DNA of 64,000 bases from Maridesulfovibrio sp. (GTDB taxonomy: Bacteria > Desulfobacterota > Desulfovibrionia > Desulfovibrionales > Desulfovibrionaceae). Below the pieces are notes generated by a model. That model saw only the letters and a list, made by a program, of their open reading frames with translations. It searched no databases and was not told the origin of the DNA. Shown here one piece after another: positions 26,891 through 35,443 of this stretch. Each line of letters starts with the position of its first letter. Position 1 is the first letter of the stretch. Both the position numbers and the translations under genes were made by a program. The stretch covers positions 3,614,501 to 3,678,500 of the forward strand of contig NZ_OY780933.1 of the NCBI RefSeq assembly GCF_963676065.1, written 5' to 3'.

Positions 26891-27145
26891 CCGTTTTTGA
26901 AAATTTTTTATTTTATGCTATTTTTTATGTATAAAGCATTGTTTTATTGAGATAAAAACAATAAAAAACACCCAAAACACCCCTATTTAAGCAATAAAAA
27001 AAGGCTTAAACTGCCATTTTTTTTCACTGGTCAGTCGTTCAGCCATACTCAAATCTGAACTTTTTAAAAAGCTTACATAGAGAAAGTTGCAGCAAAGCGC
27101 AGCTTACAGTAATATCCTCATAAACCGTCCCAAAGGAGACCCGAC
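26891..27145. other. A/T-rich intergenic stretch upstream of uspA
   Basis: Long A and T runs and an imperfect hairpin ATTGTTTTAT/ATAAAAACAAT near 26938-26963. It probably contains the uspA promoter, but no single -35/-10 pair stands out. No gene is seen. Confidence 0.4.
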
Positions 27146-27568
27146 ATGATTTTTTCAAAAATACTTATTCCTGTAGATGACTCCAAACATTCCGACAACG
27201 CTGTAAAATATAGTATCGCTCTCGCGGAAGTATCCGGTGCCAGCCTTATTCTCCTACACTGCCACCGCCCTGTTCCCACCGGACTGGGTGAGCCCAACTT
27301 TCAAAAAGCAATCGATAACGCCACCCGCGAGTCCTACGCAATTCTTGAAAAGAAGACTGCCCTGCTGAAAGGGAAAAACATTAGCTATGAAGAAAAAATA
27401 CTCGGCGGTTCCACTGCAAAATCCATTAAGTCTGTTGCCGAAACCGAGCATTGCGACCTTATCATTATGGGCTCCAAGGGTAAGTCCGACCTTGAGGGTC
27501 TGGTAGTAGGCAGCGTAACTCATAAAGTGCTGCATACCGTCGACTGCCCGGTACTGGTTATTAAATAA
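27146..27568 (+). CDS. Universal stress protein, UspA family
   Basis: A 140-aa Usp-fold protein of the ATP-binding class. ILIPVDDSKHSDNAVKYSIAL is the first strand and ATP-site Asp; GSKGKSDLEGLVVGSVT is the G-2X-G-9X-G(S) motif; it ends in the conserved CPVLVIK strand. AAAGGAG lies 9 nt before the ATG. The gene stands alone between the A/T-rich leader and the DHH phosphoesterase gene. Only distantly similar to the Usp at 21893. Confidence 0.92.
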   Translation: MIFSKILIPVDDSKHSDNAVKYSIALAEVSGASLILLHCHRPVPTGLGEPNFQKAIDNATRESYAILEKKTALLKGKNISYEEKILGGSTAKSIKSVAETEHCDLIIMGSKGKSDLEGLVVGSVTHKVLHTVDCPVLVIK

Positions 27569-27698
27569 TTGCTTTAGAAATTTAAAACAAAGGCAATCTA
27601 TAATTAAAATGGGATTGTAATTAGGCTCGATTTCAATTAAGTATTGCAAAAATTATTAATATGCTTTCAATAATTATTCTCAGAATACGGAGAGTTTA

Positions 27699-28616
27699 AT
27701 GCGGCTTTTGACACGATCAGACTTTGATGGCTTGGCCTGTGCGGTTCTGCTTAAAGAAATCGGGATCATGGACAACTGGATGTTTGTTCACCCCAAAGAT
27801 GTGCAGGACGGACGCTACCCCGGCGACCCAAACGACATCGTCGCCAACGTTCCGTACATCGAAGGATGCGGCTACTGGTTTGACCACCACTCCAGTGAGG
27901 ATGAACGCCTCGACATGACGATGGACTACAAAGGCATGTCCAAATCGGCTAAAAGTGCAGCCCGCGTTATCTGGGAATATTTCGGTGGTCATGAAAAATT
28001 CGGCGATAAATTCGACGAAATGCTCCACTATGTAGACAAGGTGGACAGCGGAGACCTCAACGCGGAAGAGATTGCCGACCCGAAAGGTTGGATCATGCTC
28101 GGCTTTATCATGGACCCGAGAACAGGTCTGGGCAGGTACAGGCACTTCAATGTCAGCAATTATCAACTCATGGAACACCTCATCGATTACTGCCGTGAAT
28201 TGCCCATCCATGAAATCCTCAGCCTGCCGGATGTAAAGGAACGTGTGGATCTCTACCTTAAAAGAGACAAAAAGTTCCGCGAGATGCTGCAGGAAAGGAC
28301 CGAAATGTTCAGCAATGTAGCCATCCTGGATCTGCGTGAGCAGGATGAGATCTACCCCGGTAACAGATTCACCCTCTACTCGATGTTCCCGCAATGCAAT
28401 ATCAGCATCCAGATTATCTGGGGAAAGATGAAGCAGAACACTGTTTTCTCCGTGGGGCACAGCATCTTAAACCGCACCAGCAAAGTAGATGTAGGCAGTG
28501 TGATGCTCAAATTCGGCGGCGGCGGGCATAAGCAGGTCGGAACCTGTCAGGTCCCGCATGACGAAGCTGACGCCGTACTTGGACAGATGGTGGCAATGTT
28601 CATTGATAAAGGATAG
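27699..28616 (+). CDS. DHH family phosphoesterase (exopolyphosphatase-like)
   Basis: A 305-aa protein with the DHH catalytic core: LTRSDFDGLACAVLL (DxD metal ligands) near residue 5, YWFDHHSSED near 60 (the DHH motif), and the C-terminal DHHA1-like FGGGGHKQVGTCQ. Family members cleave oligoribonucleotides, cyclic dinucleotides, pAp or polyphosphate; the substrate here is not evident. GGAGAG precedes the ATG and a strong terminator follows. Confidence 0.85.
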   Translation: MRLLTRSDFDGLACAVLLKEIGIMDNWMFVHPKDVQDGRYPGDPNDIVANVPYIEGCGYWFDHHSSEDERLDMTMDYKGMSKSAKSAARVIWEYFGGHEKFGDKFDEMLHYVDKVDSGDLNAEEIADPKGWIMLGFIMDPRTGLGRYRHFNVSNYQLMEHLIDYCRELPIHEILSLPDVKERVDLYLKRDKKFREMLQERTEMFSNVAILDLREQDEIYPGNRFTLYSMFPQCNISIQIIWGKMKQNTVFSVGHSILNRTSKVDVGSVMLKFGGGGHKQVGTCQVPHDEADAVLGQMVAMFIDKG

Positions 28617-28622
28617 TTATCA

Positions 28623-28654
28623 AAAACCTGACTGTTGACGCGGTCAGGTTTTTT
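28623..28654 (+). terminator. Terminator of the DHH phosphoesterase gene
   Basis: AACCTGAC and GTCAGGTT form a perfect stem followed by TTTT, 7 bp behind the stop codon. Confidence 0.9.
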
Positions 28655-28675
28655 ACACATATTGTTTATTTAAGA

Positions 28676-28705
28676 TTGACATTGTGAGCCAAAAGTAAAT
28701 ACAAA
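28676..28705 (+). promoter_or_regulatory. Promoter of umuDC, possibly giving a leaderless mRNA
   Basis: TTGACA (28676-28681), an 18-nt spacer and TACAAA (28700-28705). The predicted transcription start falls on or next to the umuD ATG at 28712. The spacer and -10 region carry two AAAGTAAA copies in tandem, which could be an operator. No Shine-Dalgarno sequence is present. Confidence 0.5.
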
Positions 28706-28711
28706 GTAAAC

Positions 28712-29146
28712 ATGAAACATTTTTGCGCTGAAATTTTCCAACCGGAAGACACCTGTCGACTGAAACTGCCTCTACTGCTGTCCGAAATAATAGCAGGCTT
28801 CCCCTCTCCTGCTGACGACTATATAGATAAAAAACTGGACCTTAATGAGCAATTAATCAGCAATAAAGCGGCAACATTTCTTGTACGATCCTACGGGGAC
28901 TCCATGCTCGCTGCCAATATAAAAGAGGGGGATATTCTGGTCGTGGACCGTTCTCTGGAAGCACGCGATAATTCCATCATAATAGCGGAAGTTAACGGTG
29001 AACTGACAGTTAAAAGACTTAAAACAGCAAAGGACAGGCTGTTTCTTATCCCGGAAAATACGGGCTATTCCCCGCTGGAAATTACCGCCGAAACATCCTT
29101 TGAAATATGGGGGGTCGTCACCTACATCATTCACAAGGCAGTCTGA
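28712..29146 (+). CDS. umuD: UmuD-like translesion polymerase subunit (S24 peptidase)
   Basis: A 144-aa self-cleaving protein. IIAGFPSPADDYIDKKLDLN contains the Ala-Gly cleavage site of the UmuD family (Cys-Gly in E. coli). The catalytic serine is in YGDSML near residue 62 and the lysine in LTVKRLK near 99. After RecA-triggered cleavage it activates UmuC to form DNA polymerase V. Its TGA overlaps the umuC ATG by one base. No ribosome site is visible before the ATG; see the promoter entry. Confidence 0.93.
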   Translation: MKHFCAEIFQPEDTCRLKLPLLLSEIIAGFPSPADDYIDKKLDLNEQLISNKAATFLVRSYGDSMLAANIKEGDILVVDRSLEARDNSIIIAEVNGELTVKRLKTAKDRLFLIPENTGYSPLEITAETSFEIWGVVTYIIHKAV

Positions 29147-30417
29147 TGAGAATTTTTGCATTGGTAGACTGCAACAATTTCTACGTTTCCTGCGAAAGGC
29201 TTTTTCGGCCGGAACTCAAAAACCGCCCGGTAGTAGTTCTTTCCAACAATGATGGTTGTGTTATAGCCCGCTCTCAGGAAGCCAAGGAAATAAATATCCC
29301 CATGGCTGCTCCGGCATATAAATACAAAAGTTTTTTTGAGCAGAACAATGTCGAGGTATTTTCCTCCAACTATGCCCTTTATGGAGACCTTTCCCAAAGG
29401 GTGACCTCTACCATCGCATCAATAATCCCGAACCTTGAAGTCTATTCCATTGATGAATCTTTTCTTGAATTACCGGCATGTATGCTCAAAGATCTGCCCT
29501 CCATAGGGCAGGAACTTAGGACCAGAATTTTCAAATGGACCGGTATTCCCGTATCTGTAGGCTTCGGCTCCACCAAGACACAGGCTAAGCTTGCAAACAG
29601 ATTCGCCAAAAGACACAAACAGATGGAAGGAGCATTCAGTCTGTGCGGCAGAAAGGATATGGACCTGCTGCTGGAAAAAATTCCGGTTACCGATGTCTGG
29701 GGGATTGGCAGAAGGCACGGGAAAAGACTGATTGACCGAGGAGTGCGTACTGCACGCGCCTTCCGAGATCTGCCCAATCTATGGCTGAAAAAGAACATGT
29801 CCGTAACGGGACTGCATACGGCCTTTGAACTGAGAGGGATTCCGTGTTTTGAGCTGGACAATACCCCGCAACCCAAAAAAACAATCTGCTCGTCCCGTTC
29901 GTTCGGACAACCGGTTTCGGCGCTATCCGAGCTTGAAGAATCCGTGGCTGCTTATATGAGCCGCGCAGGAGAAAAACTGCGCGAGCAGAAATCGCTTGCG
30001 GGCGGGGTGATGGTTTACCTGACGACCAATCGCTTCAGCAACCGTCCGCAGTACTCAAACTCCGCTACTCGCATGCTTTCGATTGCTACAGACTTTACCC
30101 CGGAACTGACCCGCACAGCCATGCAATGCATTCGCTCCATATATAAAGAAGGCTACAGCTACAAGAAAACCGGGGTTGTCCTGCTCGATCTCTGCGGAAA
30201 ATTCAACCGCCAGTGCAACCTGCTGGAAATGAACAGCCAAGAAGAAGCAACCAGAAAGGACAAGCTTATGAATCTGCTCGATTCTGCCAACACCCGCTTC
30301 GGTAGGCACACCCTGAGCTACGCATCCGAGGGTCTTGAGCAACCATGGAGGATGAACAGGAATTTTAAATCCCCCGCTTACACCACCTGCTGGGATGACC
30401 TGCCCAAAATCAGTTAA
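29146..30417 (+). CDS. umuC: UmuC-like Y-family DNA polymerase V catalytic subunit
   Basis: A 423-aa translesion polymerase. FALVDCNNFYVSCERLF holds the first catalytic aspartate, EVYSIDESFLEL the second acidic motif, and GVGFGSTKTQAKLANRFAK (as SVGFGSTKTQ) the fingers; DVWGIGRRHGKRL is the helix-hairpin-helix. The C-terminal DUF4113-like tail ends near RMNRNFKSPAYTTCWDDLP, as in UmuC. The start at 29146 overlaps the umuD stop (TGATG), implying coupled translation. Confidence 0.95.
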   Translation: MRIFALVDCNNFYVSCERLFRPELKNRPVVVLSNNDGCVIARSQEAKEINIPMAAPAYKYKSFFEQNNVEVFSSNYALYGDLSQRVTSTIASIIPNLEVYSIDESFLELPACMLKDLPSIGQELRTRIFKWTGIPVSVGFGSTKTQAKLANRFAKRHKQMEGAFSLCGRKDMDLLLEKIPVTDVWGIGRRHGKRLIDRGVRTARAFRDLPNLWLKKNMSVTGLHTAFELRGIPCFELDNTPQPKKTICSSRSFGQPVSALSELEESVAAYMSRAGEKLREQKSLAGGVMVYLTTNRFSNRPQYSNSATRMLSIATDFTPELTRTAMQCIRSIYKEGYSYKKTGVVLLDLCGKFNRQCNLLEMNSQEEATRKDKLMNLLDSANTRFGRHTLSYASEGLEQPWRMNRNFKSPAYTTCWDDLPKIS

Positions 30418-30601
30418 TTGCCTAAAATCATAGAGACACCAACAAATTTAGAGCTTCAGGCTGCACAATTTTAACCCGTAGAATTGAAAATTACGGACCG
30501 ATCCGGCTTGCTCATTCGAAAAGTTTAGGGCATTACACGAAGTGAAAGTACAATTCAAAAACCCTGATTAGGGAAAAACAGAATTACTGTCTAAAAAAAC
30601 T

Positions 30602-31210
30602 ATGAACAAAATATTTACCAGTATCAGGACCAAGGCAACCGTGATCGGCCTGCCCCTGATTATCGCAGCCCTGCTAACAGGATGCGGCACCAAGAACGAA
30701 GCCGCCGGACTCCACCAGACCGGAACTGTCGCCTTTATGCTCAACAAGGATAAAGCGGCCTCGGTCTATTTTGAAAAAGCCATCGACTGCAACCCGGAAT
30801 ACGGCCCCAGCTACATCATGCTCGGCGACTGCTATCTTCGGGAGGGCAAGTATCAAAAAGCCGTAGAAAGTATTAACAAGGGCCTTAAGCTTGAACTGGA
30901 CCAAGGTCATATAAGACTGGCCCATCGCAAACTGGCCCGGGCTTACAAGGAACTCGGCAATTCCCAAAAAGCTCTTGAACACATCGCCACCTACACACGC
31001 ATGTCCGTATGGCAGGATAAATTCACTCCTGACAAAATTTCTGAAACAGAAACTTTTGTAGCGGAGCTGGATATCCCGGACGAGCAGAAACGGAATGCAA
31101 TGGACAATATTGTAAAGGAATCCGCAAAAGCCAAATCGACATCTGCTTCCGCAGCGTCGCAGGACGATGACACAGATATTCTCGGAATGATCAGCTTCGG
31201 ACTAATTTAG
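30602..31210 (+). CDS. TPR-repeat lipoprotein
   Basis: A 202-aa predicted lipoprotein. The N-terminus (LIIAALLTGCGTK) carries a lipobox with the lipidated Cys near residue 28. Two or three tetratricopeptide repeats follow (VAFMLNKDKAASVYFEKAIDCNP, YGPSYIMLGDCYLREGKYQKAVE, RLAHRKLARAYKELGNSQKALEH). It ends in a Ser/Ala-rich linker and an acidic tail. TPR lipoproteins usually act as scaffolds on the outer membrane; no partner is suggested by its neighbours. Followed by a strong terminator. Confidence 0.85.
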   Translation: MNKIFTSIRTKATVIGLPLIIAALLTGCGTKNEAAGLHQTGTVAFMLNKDKAASVYFEKAIDCNPEYGPSYIMLGDCYLREGKYQKAVESINKGLKLELDQGHIRLAHRKLARAYKELGNSQKALEHIATYTRMSVWQDKFTPDKISETETFVAELDIPDEQKRNAMDNIVKESAKAKSTSASAASQDDDTDILGMISFGLI

Positions 31211-31232
31211 TTATTTTGCGAAAACAATTTTA

Positions 31233-31268
31233 ATCCCGCATTTTTACAATAAAATGCGGGATTTTTTT
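31233..31268 (+). terminator. Terminator of the TPR lipoprotein gene
   Basis: ATCCCGCATTTT and AAAATGCGGGAT form a perfect stem around a 6-nt loop, followed by T7. Confidence 0.95.
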
Positions 31269-31605
31269 TATAAAAACAAAACTTGCACCTTTACGCAGGA
31301 GTTTGACTAAGAAGGCATGTTTGTTTTATCTCATCACGTTGAAATGAATTCTGACGGAGTTCATACCGAAAAGAGGAACAGTCTTTAAAAGTCAACTTTC
31401 AACAAAACCACTATCCTAACGCATCTTACCGGTTGTAATTTCGACCCTAAAATCGGGGTAGGCCTTATTATACCTACGTAAGTGTCAGTTATATTTAACT
31501 TGACAGAAGCCTTATTTGGCTTAAAACGATTGCGTATTTTTTGAAAAAAACAACTCAGCAAACATAATATATTAAAACTAACCAGAAAGACTCAGGAGAG
31601 TCATT
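31269..31605 (+). promoter_or_regulatory. Leader/promoter region of the acetyl-CoA carboxylase genes
   Basis: No gene is seen. GTAGG and CCTAC bracket an A/T-rich centre near 31460-31479, followed at 31500 by TTGACA with a weak TAAAAC box 16 nt later, and a small AAGCC/GGCTT hairpin between them. The AGGAG for the TTG start lies at 31594-31598. The inverted repeat just upstream of the -35 box could be a regulator site; which regulator is unknown. Confidence 0.4.
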
Positions 31606-33024
31606 TTGAATCCCAAAACAGATAAAGTACTTATTGCTAACCGAGGCGAGATCGCCGTACGCATCATGCAGGCGTGTAAAGATCTCGGGCTCAGTTTTGT
31701 CAGCGTATACACAGAAGAGGATAAAGATTCCGGACATATAACCATTGCCAGAGAACTTGGCGGTGAGGCATCGATCTACAAGATCAGGTCTTACAACGAC
31801 GCAGGAGATATCCTCTCCGTTGCGGACGAGACCATGTGTACCGCGGTTCATCCCGGCTACGGTTTTTTCTCCGAAAACTTCCGGTTCGCACGCAGGGTAA
31901 CCGAACGGGACCGTCCCATGACCTTCATCGGACCTTCATGGTGGGTAATCCGTGACCTTGGTGATAAAATCAATACCAAACGTCTGGCTCGAAAACTCGA
32001 TGTCCCCACCATTCCCGGTTCTGACCGGGCCATCTACGATGAATTGGAAGCGGAAGAAATCGCATCCAATCTCTTCAAATTCCAGCAGGAACAGGGAGTA
32101 CGCAACCCCGTTGTCCTCGTAAAAGCATCTGCCGGCGGCGGCGGAATGGGTATCGATGAAGTATACTCCATCGAAGAATTCCGTCAGGTTTACCGCCGTA
32201 TCAGAAACTACTCCCTGCGTACCTTCAATGACGAAGGCGTTCTCATTGAGCAGCGCATCTTCAATTTCAATCATCTCGAAGTGCAGATAGTATCTGAAAG
32301 ATCCGGCAAAAGGCACGTCCACTTCGGCACCCGGAACTGCTCCGTACAGAGCCCCGGACGCCAGAAAAGGATCGAAGTTGCCCCCGGATTCTGTCCCGAC
32401 AGCATTGCCTATTCCTTTGACGCCAGAAAAGTCCTCGATGACATCGTGGAACACTCCCTGAACATGGCCCGCGAAATCAATTATGACAACGTGGGAACAT
32501 GGGAATGGATTGTTACCCCTAAGGGCGCGCCCTTCCTTATGGAAGTAAACACCCGCATTCAGGTTGAAAACGGTGTCTCAGCCGCAATTTCCCGCATCAA
32601 AGGCAACCCGGAAGTCAACCTGATCAAAGAACAGATCAGGCTCGCACTGGGTGACGACATGGGCTACACTCAGGACGACATCACTTTTGAAGGCGTGGGA
32701 ATCGAATACAGAATCATCGCTGAAGATACCGATGAAAAATTCGCTCCATGGGCAGGTAAAATTGAAGAACTTAAATGGGACGAACATGCATGGCTCAAGA
32801 TGCATACCCATATCCCCAAAGACCTGCCCTATCAGATTCCCACAGAATTTGACCCCAACCTGGCTTTGGCCATCATCTGGGGCAAGGATCTTGAAGAATC
32901 CAAGAAACGCGGATTGGAATTCCTTGATGAATTCGTCCTGAAAGGCAAGGACAGAAAGGAAGTATCCTTAAAGTCCAACCTCAAGTTTCTGGCCAAAAAA
33001 TCAACAAACATACTGGAATTCTAG
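31606..33024 (+). CDS. accC: Acetyl-CoA carboxylase, biotin carboxylase-type subunit
   Basis: A 472-aa ATP-grasp enzyme that carboxylates biotin on a carrier protein. VLIANRGEIAVRIMQAC opens the N-domain, HPGYGFFSEN follows, KASAGGGGMGI is the ATP-grasp glycine loop, HLEVQIVSE is conserved, and MEVNTRIQVENGVSAAI matches the MNTRIQVEH core but with Asn-Gly for His-Pro. The start is TTG with AGGAG 7 nt upstream. It is followed 9 bp later by the fused carboxyltransferase. The altered core motif and some insertions set it apart from standard AccC; a propionyl- or pyruvate-type role is possible but less likely given the neighbour. Confidence 0.85.
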   Translation: MNPKTDKVLIANRGEIAVRIMQACKDLGLSFVSVYTEEDKDSGHITIARELGGEASIYKIRSYNDAGDILSVADETMCTAVHPGYGFFSENFRFARRVTERDRPMTFIGPSWWVIRDLGDKINTKRLARKLDVPTIPGSDRAIYDELEAEEIASNLFKFQQEQGVRNPVVLVKASAGGGGMGIDEVYSIEEFRQVYRRIRNYSLRTFNDEGVLIEQRIFNFNHLEVQIVSERSGKRHVHFGTRNCSVQSPGRQKRIEVAPGFCPDSIAYSFDARKVLDDIVEHSLNMAREINYDNVGTWEWIVTPKGAPFLMEVNTRIQVENGVSAAISRIKGNPEVNLIKEQIRLALGDDMGYTQDDITFEGVGIEYRIIAEDTDEKFAPWAGKIEELKWDEHAWLKMHTHIPKDLPYQIPTEFDPNLALAIIWGKDLEESKKRGLEFLDEFVLKGKDRKEVSLKSNLKFLAKKSTNILEF

Positions 33025-33033
33025 TAATACATT

Positions 33034-35292
33034 ATGGATATAGAAAAAAAACTGGACGGGTTGATCAAGCGGGTCCAGTATGCGCGTGACATTCTCGGTG
33101 ACAACGAGGACAAACGCCTTACTGCTTTCGCCAACAAGCTTGATTCATTCCTGGAAACCAGCATTAACAAAACTCAGGAAGAACTGTGGGATAAACTCAA
33201 CACTTATGATGAGAGCCTCGCAGTGCTGGAAAAAGACATCGACAAAACCCTGTCCGCCATGGACAAGGTTCGCATTGTCCGTCATTCCGAAAGAATCTGC
33301 CTCGAAGACATTCTTGAAAATGTGTACGACAACTACACAGTCGTAGGCGGCAAGGATGATATGAGCATCGACCCCGGCATGGTCATTGCGCGGGCCTATA
33401 TAACCCGCCGCGTGGGCAAGAAAGTCCACAACCAGCCGGTTATGGTTGTCGGTCAGGAAAAAGGCCATGGTCAGGAATTCCGCAACGGAGGCTGCATCAA
33501 GCCCTGGGGGAATGCCAACGCCCTGCGCTACATGAAGGTTGCCGCACGCGAGAACATCCCCATTCACACCTATGTATTCACTCCCGGCTCATTCCCGGTA
33601 GAAGACTACCCCGGTGCAGCGCAGCAGATTGCGGAAAACATATACGAAATGGGCGGCCTTGAAGTTCCGATTGTCTCCGTTATTTCCGAGGGCGGTTCCG
33701 GTGGAGCCGAAGCCATTGCCATGGCAGACAAACGGCTCATGCTGTCCCATGGATACTACTCCGTTATCTCCCCTGAAGGTGCCGCCGCAATTGAAGGCCG
33801 CATCCGTGGCGGAGAGCGTGCGCCGACCGAGCTTATTGAAACCTGCGCCAAGTCCCAGTGTATCACAGCCGACGACAACCTGCGCTTCGGCTACATAGAC
33901 GGTATTATCCGTGAACCGGCACTAGGTGCGCGCCCTGAGCATTTTGATTTTTACAAGATGGTACGCGCGGAAGTTATCCGGGCAACAGATGAAGTAGTAC
34001 TGAGCGTCAAGGGCCTGCGCCTGTTCAGTAAAGCTGCCATCAAAAACCGGAATAAAAAGGATATCACCGACGAATCCGTATTCGTTCGCTGGCATATCAG
34101 TCCCAATGCCAAGGACAGACTGATCTGGAAGCGTTACAAAAAATATCGCCGCATGGCTCAGGACTCATTCGAAGACAAACGATCCTTCCTTGAAAAACTC
34201 AACTCCGCAAAAGTTGATGCAATGGCCGCAGCTTACTCCACTGTTCGCTACGACATGATCAGGAAATACCAGTCCAAAATTCAGGCTCTCGCCGATGAAG
34301 CCAAAGACGAAATGCATGTCGTAACCAATAAATTCGACAAGCTGAAACATATGGTCATCGGAAAAATGGGAGCGGGAACCAAGAATGTATCAGAGGTTGA
34401 AGCGGCCCTGACAAAACTTTCCGAAGACGCGGAACCGGATATTCCACCGTCCGATTACCGTCACTATGTCAGCCCACGGGCCAGTGAAGATAGGGAAATA
34501 ACCTGTCCGAATGCGGAAAAGAACGGCTGTCTCGAAATCTGGTCCCGCGACCTGTTCGACGAATTCGCCGGAGTCTGCCCCACTTGCGGACACCACTTTC
34601 CCATGGAATACCGCTGGTATATGGCGAACCTCTTCGACTGGGGAACCGTACGCGAATTTAATAAATCCATCTGCTCCGCAAACCCAACCGGCTTTCCCAA
34701 CTTTCAGGAAAGACTGGATGCAGCCAAAGCAAAAACCGGATTGCAGTCCGGGTGCATCACTTTTGAAGGCGCTATCAAGCACACCAAGGTGACCTGTGCA
34801 ACTCTAGTGGCCCCCTTCCGTGGTGGCTCAGTAGGTGCTGCAGAGGGTGAAAAATTCATTCGCGCCCTCGAACTTGCGGGTAAAAAGCGTTATCCCTTTC
34901 TGGCCTATGTACACGGTACCGCCGGAATACGTATTCAGGAAGGAACCAACGGATTGATCCAGATGCCGCGCGTAACCATGGCTGTTCGCCGCTACATTGA
35001 GTCCGGCGGGCTTTATATCGTTCTTTACGATACCAATTCCTACGCCGGTCCTGTTGCAAGTTTCCTCGGCTGCTCACCCTACCAGTACGCTGTACGCTCA
35101 TCGCGTATAGGCTTCGCAGGTCCGGGTGTTATCAAGGAAACCACCGGCATGGATATTCCACCGGATTACCATTCCGCATACAACGCGCTCTCCAGAGGTC
35201 ATATTCAGGACATCTGGGACCGCCGCGACATCCGCCGCAATCTGCATCAGGCTTTCCTGACAGTTGGCGGACGCAATCTCTACTACAGATAA
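33034..35292 (+). CDS. Fused acetyl-CoA carboxyltransferase (AccA-like then AccD-like)
   Basis: A 752-aa protein joining both carboxyltransferase halves. The N-terminal half is AccA-like (ILENVYDNY, GQEKGHG, GNANALRYMKVA, FTPGSFP, VISEGGSGGAEAIAMADK). After a helical linker of about 100 residues comes a zinc ribbon with Cys491, Cys499, Cys515 and Cys518, then an AccD-like domain (GGSVGAAEGEKFIRALE, RIQEGTNGL, GPGVIKETTG). It would transfer the carboxyl from biotin to acetyl-CoA to make malonyl-CoA. The order, alpha before beta, is the reverse of the common plant-like order. No biotin carrier gene is in the window. Confidence 0.88.
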   Translation: MDIEKKLDGLIKRVQYARDILGDNEDKRLTAFANKLDSFLETSINKTQEELWDKLNTYDESLAVLEKDIDKTLSAMDKVRIVRHSERICLEDILENVYDNYTVVGGKDDMSIDPGMVIARAYITRRVGKKVHNQPVMVVGQEKGHGQEFRNGGCIKPWGNANALRYMKVAARENIPIHTYVFTPGSFPVEDYPGAAQQIAENIYEMGGLEVPIVSVISEGGSGGAEAIAMADKRLMLSHGYYSVISPEGAAAIEGRIRGGERAPTELIETCAKSQCITADDNLRFGYIDGIIREPALGARPEHFDFYKMVRAEVIRATDEVVLSVKGLRLFSKAAIKNRNKKDITDESVFVRWHISPNAKDRLIWKRYKKYRRMAQDSFEDKRSFLEKLNSAKVDAMAAAYSTVRYDMIRKYQSKIQALADEAKDEMHVVTNKFDKLKHMVIGKMGAGTKNVSEVEAALTKLSEDAEPDIPPSDYRHYVSPRASEDREITCPNAEKNGCLEIWSRDLFDEFAGVCPTCGHHFPMEYRWYMANLFDWGTVREFNKSICSANPTGFPNFQERLDAAKAKTGLQSGCITFEGAIKHTKVTCATLVAPFRGGSVGAAEGEKFIRALELAGKKRYPFLAYVHGTAGIRIQEGTNGLIQMPRVTMAVRRYIESGGLYIVLYDTNSYAGPVASFLGCSPYQYAVRSSRIGFAGPGVIKETTGMDIPPDYHSAYNALSRGHIQDIWDRRDIRRNLHQAFLTVGGRNLYYR

Positions 35293-35314
35293 TTACCACT
35301 CACCCCTCAGATAC

Positions 35315-35352
35315 AGAACACCCCCAGCTTCGTAAGGAGCCGGGGGTGTTCT
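35315..35352. terminator. Hairpin terminator, inverted twin of 36364-36401
   Basis: AGAACACCCCC and GGGGGTGTTCT form an 11-bp stem 22 bp behind the carboxyltransferase stop. Only a weak T tract follows. Its reverse complement is nearly identical, loop included, to the hairpin behind the next gene. Confidence 0.8.
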
Positions 35353-35443
35353 AGTATGCGCTGCAAAACAAAAAAGGCTGTCTTTGTTCCTGAGAGTGGC
35401 ATATACTAAATCAGGAATAACCCCGTTATAAAGGAGGCAGCAA

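Noticed and set aside
27717..28460. Long minus-strand frame inside the DHH phosphoesterase gene
   Set aside because: A shadow of a gene with clear catalytic motifs on the plus strand; the reverse product has no recognisable feature.
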